Origin: Beroe forskalii
Taxonomy: Eukaryota; Ctenophora; Nuda; Beroida; Beroidae
Direction: 5' to 3'
NCBI GenBank assembly: GCA_011033025.1
Contig: WFMF01000057.1
Coordinates: 62,001 to 126,000, forward strand
DNA: 64,000 bases
The position numbers were made by a program, and so were the translations under genes. Every line of letters starts with the position of its first letter. Position 1 is the stretch's first letter. This document shows, piece by piece, positions 36,001-48,000 of this stretch. The notes beneath the pieces were generated by a model. That model did not search any database. It was not told the DNA's origin and saw only the letters and a list, made by a program, of their open reading frames with translations.

Positions 36001-39000
36001 CTATAATGTATCAGATAAGACAATGACAAAACGATCCAAAGTTTCGGCGAACAACGAAATAGGAACTATAATTACTAGACTGAATGATCGGATCACTGTT
36101 TATTAGTCGCATACTGATATGAAAGAAGCTGATTTTTAATCTGATTTTAATAAAATGACATCGGGAATATTTTCGGAATTCTACTCCGTCATCAACCTCA
36201 AAATTGATTGTAAATAGTAGTGTTCTTAAGTTTAAAACTTAAGAACACTACTATTTACAATCAATTTTGAGGTTGATGACGGAGTAGAATTCCGAAAATA
36301 TTCCCGATTTCAACGTTTATTAAAATCAGATTAAAAATCAGAGTTCTTTCATTTTGTCGCCGAGACTATAACCATCATTAATCAGTATAATTACTAGCCA
36401 CCTCCCAGTTGATCACATAAACTCATTAACATTGTAGTTGTGCCAGTGCGTAAGCAAACACGTTGGCTTACATCGTATGAAACTCTTGAGTGTACTGTAC
36501 AATTTTTTAAAATTTCTTATTAATTAACAGCTTGACATCATTAATAAATACATTACAATTAGACGATGATTTGCAAATAATTCACCTTTAAATATACCAT
36601 ATTATGCTTGTTTATTAGGTACGAGAAAACGCGTTTGCGTTTTCTCTTTAATTGGACGTATAGTCAATTGGACGTACAATAAATTTAACGAAGTCATTGA
36701 TGCAATTTTTCGTTACTGGGGGTAGGGGTACAACGACACAACGTAACGAAATTCCGAATAATTGAATAGGATTTGAATATGAATCAATAAATATTGTAAA
36801 TTATTAAAGTCACAATATTTGCCTTTGTTTTGAATGTATGAATGTTTCAGAATTTTAAACGAATGCATGAATGTCCACATTCATACCTGTTTTCAAAATA
36901 AATTATTCATAGCACAGAGACATGAGTTGATCGATTCACTGCAACTTTGTACTGTGTTTTACAGATTACAATGAATGTCGAGCGCACATAACAGTGAATA
37001 AGAAGAACTCAAGAATAATGGTTTTCTAGTACAAAGTTCCGATTCGGAGAAAAGATGGGCAACAAATTTGAATGCTCATTGAAATCAAAATCATCCACAT
37101 TTACATCTGTTTAGAACCCACGTCTAACTTTCGAGTAATTGAAAATTCCTCCTTCTGTCGAATCCTCGCAGCAAAGCATCAAAACTACAAATATCTTGAT
37201 ACGAAAGAATTATCGCTGATTTTCACAATTGAACAAAATGTTCAATCCAATGTCTTATCTATAATGGTGTATGGGTATACTACAAACATAACAAAATACT
37301 GTATATCGATTTTCTAATTCAAGGATTGACATAAGAGGCGGAAGAGACTAAACTGTGAATCATCAGCGGTTACCCTACAGTTGTAAGGTCTCCCTGCCAT
37401 CTGCGATGTAGGAGTCCCATCAGTAGGTGACAAAGGGAAACGGAGGGTTTTCGGCCCACGTACCCCTCACAGCTTACAACTGCAAGGCTGGGCCACCCAG
37501 GACTCCGGATTCCTGAGCAACACAGTTTAGAGGGAAGGGGGAGGAAAAGGAAAGAGTTCAGTAGAGGCAAAAGATCCATGAGTGTTAAATTCGGGTGAAA
37601 CATCTTAATGTTACACTATTTAAAACCTGAAAGTGGAAGTTAAAATGAATGGGAGGTTACAGGCATCTGCCTGTCCAGCCCCACATTCAGTCCCAGGCTA
37701 ATCATACAGTAAGTTGCTCAAGGTCAGCAACAAGCTGCAAAACTATCCAGTACAGAATGTGAAGAACCTCGCGTGCCAATACCTAAACAAATTGATCTAA
37801 AATTGTACTGTTATCTAAAATTGCATATTTCTGAAAAACTAAGCTATTCTTATTAAGTAATACCTTTTCTCCTACAATAGTAATTACAGTTAATAGTCTT
37901 CTATCGTAATCTTTTTACCAAACTCGAAATTTCCATTGAGAACGTAAATTACCTATGACTTAAAACAGTTGAAAGGTTTCCAAAGTACATCAATGTAATG
38001 AGTTGATGACGTTGAACCGCCTATATCTCTATCGTGTCGTTTAGTATACACACGTGCACAAGCCCCACAAAGCACCATCTCAGCTATCCCTAACCTCAAT
38101 ACTTTTGTAAAAACAAAACGCCGTCACGAGCCAGATTCAAATGGTTTGTACCTTACAGAGTCGATTTTAAGACAATGGAATTAGTAAATGAAAAAAAGAT
38201 GTAAAAGTATATAATTTCATGCTGCTTAGGTGGAAAGTATTAATAAGTAAACTGCGGCCACCAGGTGATGTATGGGGGTGCGATACAAGGTTCTCTTGAG
38301 TGCGAATCGGAGTTAGGTAAGCAATAAGACAATGTCCTACGCTAGAATCAAGGAAATAATTACCTAAATCGTGTACAACAAAGAACTTGCAGTTCCAATA
38401 TCGGCTACCAGTAGCCCAATCTATTAATATTGAATGATAACTTCTGCTGGTAGACGTGGGTCTACAGAGGTACCAGGAACTCTGTACTTTAGCATGTTGA
38501 TAAAAATACAAACTTCAGCTTTAGGTTACACAATCGCCGCTGGTGAAATGCGGTACAGAAACATCGCTGTATCGCGATATCTAGTACACAAATATCAAAT
38601 ATATGCTATAGTGAGATATCACTGGTGCAGCACTTCTGTACTTCGTTTTGTTGATTACACTCAGTTTTTAATATATGAAAACTTTTATAAGGGGGGTATA
38701 AGAAACTTATCCTCGGATTCTCAAAAATTCAAGAAACCTACTAGTACCTAGCGTAGAATTTCGGAAAAATCAAGAAAGTTCACCAATTTGCAATTAACAA
38801 GAATTTAGAATTAAGTATTTTATTATGAAATAAATGAGTAAAACCGGTGATATAGAAAATTATAAATTGCTATATTAATAGAGTCAAATCCTAATTTTTT
38901 CAGGAACAAATTCTACACCAAGCGATTTTGACTGAATTCCATAGTTTTTTGCCCAAAAAATCGATCTAGCAACTTTCCGGAACTTTCCGGGGTGGGGAAA

Positions 39001-42000
39001 GTGCCGAAAATTCGATTTTTAGTGAGGCGCAGCCGACTGATCTATGAAAAATCGTAACTTGGCTCAGGAAGGTCCTAGAGACTTCGTTTTGGGCTTAAAA
39101 GAAGCGCAATGGCCATGTTTATATACGACTTGTTAATAAACATATGCCTTAAAATGCTCAGGAACAGAGTTATGGGCGAAAAACTGATTTTTGGGCACAT
39201 GCGATACATAGCGGAGGTTATTTTTGTATCTCAGCTCAGGAAGGTCGTAGAGACTTCGTTTTGGGCTCAAAAGAAGCGCAATGGTCATGTTTATATACGA
39301 CTTGTTAATAAACATATGCCTTAAAATGCTCAGGAACAGAGTTATGAGCGAAAAACTGATTTTTTGGGCACCCGTGAAGCATAGCCGACATGATTTTTGT
39401 ATCTCAGCTCAGGAAGGTCGTAGAAAGTTCATTTTTGGCTTAAAAGAAGCGCAATGACAATGTTTATATACAACTTGTTAACAAACATATGCCTTAAAAT
39501 GCTCAGGAACAGAGTTATGGGCGAAAAACTGATTCTTGGGCACACGCGATACATAGCAGAGGCTCTTTTTGTATCTCAGCTCAGGAAGGTCGTAGAGACT
39601 TCATTTTTGGCATAAAAGAAGCGCAATGGCCATGTTTATATACGACTTGTTAATAAACATGCACCCTTAAATGCCCAGGAACAAAGTTATGGGCGAAAAA
39701 CTGATTTTTGGGCACACTTGACACATACTCATAGCGGAGGCGATTTTTATCTTAGCTCAGGAAGGTCGTAGAAACTTTGCTATGGGCATAAAAGAAGCGT
39801 AATGGCCATGTTTATTTACAACTTATTGATAAACATGATAATATGCTCTAACATGCTCAGGAACTGATTAATGGGCAAAAAACTTATTTTTTGGGCACCT
39901 GGGGTCCTGGGATACCTAGCAGAGGCGATTTTTGCGTCGTAGTTGGCCAAAAATGTCGTAGAGACTTCGTTTTGGGCTTAAAAAGTTTAAAAGAAGCACA
40001 TTGGCCATGTTTATATTAAGATATTATGTACCACTTTAAACTTTTAAATATTCCTGGGCGACAACCTGATTCGGTGATTCACTCCTGGGCCATGAGGCAG
40101 CACTGAGGCACTGATATAAAAATCCAAGGCCAGAAAGCAGTGCAATGGACTTTTTGGGTATCAACCATATGATACAGGTCGTAGATGGATCATTATGTTT
40201 ACATTAGCATTTAGCCCCCTGGTGCTCTGATGGGCTATACAGCTGCCAAGCTTACTGCTTAGCAATAGTAAACTAAATGATTTACCACAGGAGCACAGGG
40301 CTTGGTCACTCCATGACCACATCTTATATCAATTATAGATGCTCAAATAGATGCTCTTATAGATGCTGTTAATATTGATGGCATACAATCCAAAAATATT
40401 CAAATGTTCAACGCATCATTTAACTTTCCTGCACTGTTTCCCGTACACTCGGTTGAGTGAACTGTGTGACTGCGTAGGTGTTTTGAAGGTAAGAATTTTT
40501 ACTTAGCACGATGAGCATGGTCATGAACTGGACGACCAGCTCACCTGGTCCCGGAATCGGGCCCTATTTCATAGATGAGGCTGTTCTTGCATAGAATTTC
40601 TCAAGAATCGTGTCAAAGTTCAAGATCAGAGTTGGAATGAAGTCTTGCAGTGTGTATAATAAGTAATACCTCCAAAGAGCCATTAACTCTTTGGGCTGAG
40701 TTTATGCCCTTTTGTACCAGGCTGGAGCTGCATCCATCATGTGCAGCCAAAACAGAAGGGACTCTATGTTTTCAGACTACTGCTGCAGACCATGTCGTGC
40801 ATCATTAGTCGTAGGGAGGTGGTACATAGCCACTTTCGGCTGATAGCTGACCTAACGACTTACTTCGCAGTCCATTTGAAGCCGTGGGCGCTAGTGGAAT
40901 CCCAGACCTGTGCGGTCCAGGACTGGGTTCTGCTAACATGCTCTAGATATAACCCGGCAGTCTGGTGCGGGGTGGCCCAGGAGTTCACACGCTTGGCCTA
41001 GTGTAGTAGTCTTTATGCTCTGCATTGCTGTCACCGGGCAGGTTGATTAATCATACCATGACCGTTTTCTGCTAAGATACTTGCAGATTAATGGTCCTAT
41101 TAAAGAATCGACCTTCCTGAGCTGAGATACAAAAATCACCTCAACTATGTATTACAGGTGCCCAAAATCAGTTTTTCTCCCATAACTCTGTTTCAAAACA
41201 TTTCACGGCATATGACGTACATATTAACACGAATTCTCCACTTCTCCAAACCCGAAGTCTCTACGACCTTCCTGAGTTGTGATACTGAGATACAAAAATC
41301 GCCTCAACGTAGGTGCCCAAAAATCACGTTTTCGCCCATAACTCTGTTCGTGAGCATTTTAGGGCATATGTTTATCGACAAGTTGTATATACGCATGGTA
41401 ATTGCGCTTTTTTAAGCCAAAAATGAAGTCTCTACGACCTTCCTGAGCTGAGATACAAAAATAGCCTCTGTTATGTATCGCGTGTGCCCAAAAATCAGTT
41501 TTTCGCCCATAACTCTGTTCCTGAGCATTTTAAGGCATATGTTTATTAACAAGTCGTATATAAACATGACCATTGCGCTTCTTTTGAGCCCAAAACGAAG
41601 TCTCTACGACCTTCCTGAGCTGAGATACAAAAATAGCCTCCGCTATGTATCGCATGTGCCCAAAAATCAGTTTTTCGCTAGGGTTTCCATCTAGATATTA
41701 TCTAGATAAGATTATCTAGACAATTTGCAAAAAATCGTTATCTATTTATCTAGATAATTTGTACTAGATATCTAGATAAATTTCATATCCTTTTGCCGAA
41801 ATTTCAGCTAAAATCGCCATTTTTCCTGAATTTCTTCAATAATTGTAGGATTTCAAATTTTCAAAATTTCTGATCTGTTCATTTTCATACCTGTTTCGGA
41901 GATCTTAGGTAGTAAGACAATTTATGGCTATGCATAGGACTTGGGCAACTCATTTCATGATTCTATATGGACATTGTTCAATGTTTAGGGCCCTCAGGTT

Positions 42001-45000
42001 CATGGGCAGGCTGTTTGGCATCAAGTACTATCTGTTCAACTGATGATTTGACTGATATGAATAGCTACAGAATTAGAATGCGTTGTTCAAAGTATTTTAT
42101 CACATCTTACAAATCGTCATTTGCCGCTTTAACAGAAGTTAAATACCTACTCGTAACACTCGCTATTCTGCTTCCAATTTATTTCAAATTATTGACGCCC
42201 TTTGACAAAAAGTAGGCTGTAAATATGTACGAAAGTAGCCTCCAGCTATGGCAAAGTGATTGCTTATTTGAAAGTAACCTACAAAACGGTCAATATTAAT
42301 GCATTCAGCTCAAGAGTCAAGGGACTGTCAACTTTGGTTTGTTATGATTATTTAATACGAGGGAATTTGATTCCTTATTTTTTATTCAGTTATTCTCAAT
42401 TTTACCAGCATTCCAGCAACTCCGAGGCCATCATCATGAAATTTACTTTATTTCCACATTCATTGACTCTTTTCCGATGAATAATGCAAGTATTTATAGC
42501 AACTAATGGGTAGATAATGTTGTTACTTTATGATGGGAGAATTTATGGGCGATAACTGATTTCAACTCAATCAAAATGAAGCAATGAATGTCCTTAACTC
42601 TATTCAAAATCCTAATATCCTCATGAAGTTTTGGTGGCCATTAATATCATCCATTTCAATAACCGACAGCTGGTTATAGTATGATGTTCCACTGCAACAG
42701 TCGTGCATTTCTAACGTTGAAAATTGTGTCAAATTTGGATAAATTTCGGAGTCAAAAATTATCTAGTTTATCTAGATAATCTAGATAATGGCGAAAAAAT
42801 TATCTATTTATCTAGATAAAAGATTTCAAGTAGATAATGGAAACCCTATTTTTCGCCCATAACTCTGTTCCTGAGCATTTTAAGGCATATGTTTATTAAC
42901 AAGTCGTATATAAACATGGCCATTGCGCTTCTTTTAAGCCCAAAACGAAGTCTCTAGGACCTTCCTGAGCCAAGTTACGATTTTTCATAGATCAGTCGGC
43001 TGCGCCTCACTAAAAAATCGAATTTTCGGCACTTTCCCCACCCCGGAAAGTTCCGGAAAGTTGCTAGATCGATTTTTTGGGCAAAAAACTATGGAATTCA
43101 GTCAAGGTCGCTTGGTGTAGAATTTGTTCCGATTTTGAGCTATTCTGGGCCAGATTTGACTCTATTATATGTCTATATAAAATTACAAATTTCTATGAGA
43201 CATGAATTTATTTTCAATTCAAGGCCGGAAAATAGTTTTGAACCATTTTCGGTTGGAATTATAGTAAACACAAAAGGGGTACTATATAGAAGATAAAGGG
43301 TACAAAATATGAGACACAGAGATGAGGTAGGGAAGGGACTGTCAGGCAAAATACTGGTATAGTAGTCTCACGACAAGTTTTGACCGATTTAAAGGGTAGT
43401 ACTATATGCGTAGAGTCGTGTTCTACACGCGTTTTATATCATGTGTCTGTTATGACTTACAACTTTAAATGTAAATCTATGCGACCTTTGTATTTGCGTT
43501 ACAAAAATGTGCATATCTCCGAGGTTTTTCGAGCAAACTTGATGAAACTTTCAGGATATTTAGAGCTAGATATAAGCAACATCTCAGTGAAGTTTAGATT
43601 CATTTTTGAGCCCCAGAAGCGGAGTTATGACCGAAAAGCCACTTATTAAGCGGTAACTTTAAAACAAAACACCAGTTTATTTGTCATATCTCAATTTCTG
43701 GAGGTCAAAAATGTTAGCTACTCCAGGATTATATTGGTCATATCTTGCCCGTAATATCCTGAAAATTTGATCAAAATTGCTCAAAAACGGCTGAGTTATG
43801 CGCTTTTTTGTTTTGTGTAAACAAGCATTTTTTTGTTATTACCATATAAGGTAATGTGTGCTTGTTGTGTACAGGGTGTGTCTTGTGTACACCGTTCGAC
43901 TACTATAGTACTTTAGAGGCTCAAACTCACCGCAGAATATGATTTAGAGCACTCGGCTCAGCTTCGCTTCGCCTCGCACTCTAAATCATTTAAATGTCTC
44001 CAGCCTGTCGACATTTAAATATTATATAGAGCCCTGCTCACGCAGGGCTCTATATTGTCTGCGTGTTCGTCTTACGCCTCTAAAGTACATATAATAAAAC
44101 TGCACAAGGTAAGAAGTACAATCGAACTGGTACCAGGTAAGAGGGTACTAGCCTGCTAGTAGTGCAACCAGGTGGGTCCCAGTAGAACTCTCTGCTGTTG
44201 AGAGTTGCCACCCACTCCGCAAGGTGATGTGGTGGTCCGTGGATTTTGCACAAAAAAAAATCGAACTGACACTTAGAGAGAACGAGTAGTCACTGATCGA
44301 GGTTAGCAAGAAGCCCCTGGATCGGCGTGAAGCCGACCTATAAAGTCTCTGCGCGTCACATGTCACGGACACGTGCCGCGCCTAAGCGTGGGGTTAACAT
44401 AAACAAACTCTTAGGGTAAGCCACGTAGGAATACTGATGGAACCAACTCGGCCACGTAACTAGGATAATCTATCAGCGATCTAATCAGAATATGGCCCTA
44501 TACGGGTAACGAGGTAGATAAACACGGCTAGACACCGATCTAAGTGGTATCAGCCTCATTATCAGAAGGTCTATAGCCCCAATTAGTTAAACTAATATAA
44601 CGGAAGTGAGGGATAGATTACTGATAGAATCAAGGTGTCCCGTACACGGGGAAAATACGAGGAAAATAAGAAAGTAAGAATGTACTGTATGAGTACAACG
44701 GAATTCTGGTAAAATTTCTGGCAGTAATTTATTTGTGGTATTCATATCTAACGCATGAAACTTGCTTCATTGATAGAGAAATTAGAAAAGTTAATTCTTG
44801 AAAGATTAATTAACGCAGTTAAATCGCAGGATACAAAACTGATAGGTGCAATTCTGCGATTGTTTGCATCAGACAAATATCCTTTGTAAAGTAGGTAATC
44901 GGTTATAAGGCTAATGAATAATGCACGCGAAATTCGAAGTAATCTAAAACACCATAACCAAAATGTTTCGTGAACAATTCATCCATTTAGGTGTTAGGTA

Positions 45001-48000
45001 TCGATGCAGGATTATACTGATTTTAAATTATCTTCCCATTATAGCAGTGTCGGTGTGGAGCCACCTGGTTCTTGAATCAAAGTCCTGCCACACATGAAAC
45101 TCAAATAAATGAGAAATACCGTACATTATCAGCACGTTTTTAGATGCCCATTTCCGTGATATTCACGCTGGTTGAGCTGAGATTTAGGAAAATTAATTAG
45201 CTACTAATATACCGTCGCATCGTTGACGAAGAGGTGAAGTAACCGAATATCGTTAAATCGGTCAGGTGTCCTCAGATAACTAATTCATTAATGAGTGTCT
45301 TCACGTGTGTTATTGCGCACGCCTTAAATATAAGGCGATCACGGCAATAATACAACTGATTTGATTCATTTGGCTCAATGCCTGATCTCCAAACTCCGGA
45401 TCAAAATGACAAATCATCCATTGTTATCGCTCTAACCTTGACTTCACCTCTCAGAGAATGCGGAAACCCACTCAAAGTTCTGTACCTACACGAGGTCCCT
45501 TCTGGAGGTTCTCTTTGGGGTGTCCACAGACAAGTCTACCAGTGAACCTTCGCCCATCAACAAGATGACCAAGGTTGACATCGTGTCTAAAACCCCCATA
45601 AACTTCAACAAAGATGAGATCTACCACCTACTACATTCTACTCTTCTAGAGTAAGAAATCTATCCGATCTTATTCTGAAAATTCTTATTCCGAAAATTCT
45701 GATATGTGCACTTGACTTAATAATTTCAGATATTTCTGAAACGGCATTACTTATGTCACTTTAAGAGTCACGTTCTTTGCACGTAACATAAAATCCTTCA
45801 TCCAACCGAAATATGAATATGAGCAGGGTTGCCAACTCCCATAACTTGCTCCCTTCATTGACATGATTCACATATTGGATACTGCGTAGCACCCTGTAAT
45901 ACAAGGCCTGCATATTACCCACCTTTTCCCTCCCAGACACGGTCTGAAAAATGCCGCTAACGCCCTTGTGGACGAAGTAAAGCAGAAGTTGGACAAGGAC
46001 ATAGCCCTCTACCCAAAGACATCTGGACCCCAAGTTCCCTCCACCAGTCATCTCATGTCCCCAGTCACACCCTGCAAGAAACTCGTGATCAGGAATGCCA
46101 GGTCTAGGGTTTCTAGCAGCAATGATCTGGATAGTATCACCTGTTCCACCCCCAATACCCCTGCCTGCAGACCCACCACTTCGAAGGTACTTTATTGTAG
46201 GATTATAATAAGTGGCTTAAATTCTAATCCCAAACTGTGGGTTCGGGCCTCAGTGTAGACGTTTTCTCCTATCCTGTTCTGAAGCGATTCCAACCTGTGC
46301 TTCACTGATTCCACATTCAAAGGACTTTACTCTCAGCAATGCATTTTACAGACCCCACTCCTTCAGGTCCCACAGAAGTCCTTTGCGGTTAAGAACCACC
46401 TTGAAGCTCTGGAAGCAAGAACGACATCTAAAGCCTACCAGCCACCATCCCTAAACGACCTGGTCCACAACTTCATGAGAGACCAACACATGCAGGTTGG
46501 TAGGAGCTGATGAAATGGGCCAATTAGGGCCACTTACAGGTCATTTTATAAGTACAGAAGAAAGTAGGTAAGAATCATTTTTGACAATATGCGGATCACA
46601 ACTTTCATCATTTCCTAGTTTTACGTTTTTATCAGTGTGAACACTCCATGTCTATCCTCTCTTAATTTCAGTGTGAGCACCCCATGTCCATACATCCATC
46701 TTCCCTGATATCCTCCCTTATTTCAGTGTGAGCATCCTATGATCATATAATTGTCCTGATACATCCCCTCATTTCAGTGTGAACATCCCATGTCTATCGT
46801 CCCGGACTTCTCCCTGTTCCGGGATCACAAATGCCCTGATCCCCACCCCGAGCTGTACGAAGCACCGGTTAACATTGTCTCGAGACACCAGCGCAGGTGC
46901 TACGGCGTGCCTTACGGAGGTGAGATCCCTTCCTTCCTAGCCATGGCTTCTCATGGGGACTATTGAGTATACTGATCACGGAATGTAATTGAAAATGTTA
47001 TTATTTCGCCATTTCGGTACACTTACATTTTACACTTTTTAAGGAGGTAGTAGGGATTAACACGGCCACTGATCCATCTGAGAGCCACCGGATTGAAATC
47101 TGTTGAAATTCCCAAATATATTCGCCGACTGATTCCTCGGCAAAATCTTCATTGAATCGCCTCGAAGAAACCATTCCCACTCCCCTTCATGCCCATTTAC
47201 AGTAACCATCTAATGCCAGATCTTTACTCCCCATCACCTCCCCCATGTTCAGGTATCAACGGGCGGTTCAGAGACTACAAGTTCATGTTCAGCAAGTTTA
47301 AACCTTACTACACTCTCCGAGTAGACAGTAGGAACTCTGAGGAGTGGGAGGATATCGATTTCACCAGCTGCCTCACCTTCTCCAACTACATCGTCGCGGG
47401 ATGCAACAACGGACAGATCAGAGTAAGTCAAGCAACAGATCAGAGTAAGTGGGGGGGGGGCCAACGTCCCGCTTTGTCCCGGTTTGTCCCGGTTTGTCCC
47501 ATTGCTCACCCAAATCTTGGAGCGGGACATTTTTTGGAGCGGGACAAACCGGGACAAAGCGGGACATTGCGGGACAAACCGGGACATTTCTGATATGAAA
47601 TTTCCAATATTTAAGGAAAAAGTTTATTTGTTGGCTCACCGGGCATTGAATTCATTGAATAAGGGGTGAAACTTCATCCCAGGCATATTTTCGACCTCAT
47701 GGTGGGAAATCTGACCTTAGATCGCAGTCTCATGGACTACTTTTCTTGCCCTCATAGCTCACAAATATATGCTGCAAAGTTAAACGCTCACCCCAATGGC
47801 CCAATGGTCTTGAATGCATTTGATTTTGAAAATTTAAGGAAATACCTTTAGGACACTTGGGACAAATGGGACATTGACAAATGGTACGCAAGAGAACGAC
47901 AATTTGTTTGTTTGGTGCAATATCAGAATATCCAACGTACCACCACATCCCCTTCCGGGGTGGGTGGCAACTCTCAATTGCAGAGAGTTCTACTGGGACC

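Noticed and set aside
41967-42480. ORFs of 82 and 74 codons inside the nested hAT-like element, considered as transposase remnants
   Set aside because: No hAT dimerisation or catalytic motif is visible and the frames are short.
43908-44088. A tRNA gene in the cloverleaf-like cluster
   Set aside because: It is 181 bp long, stems are 11-14 bp, and there are no A/B box or TPsiC-loop sequences.
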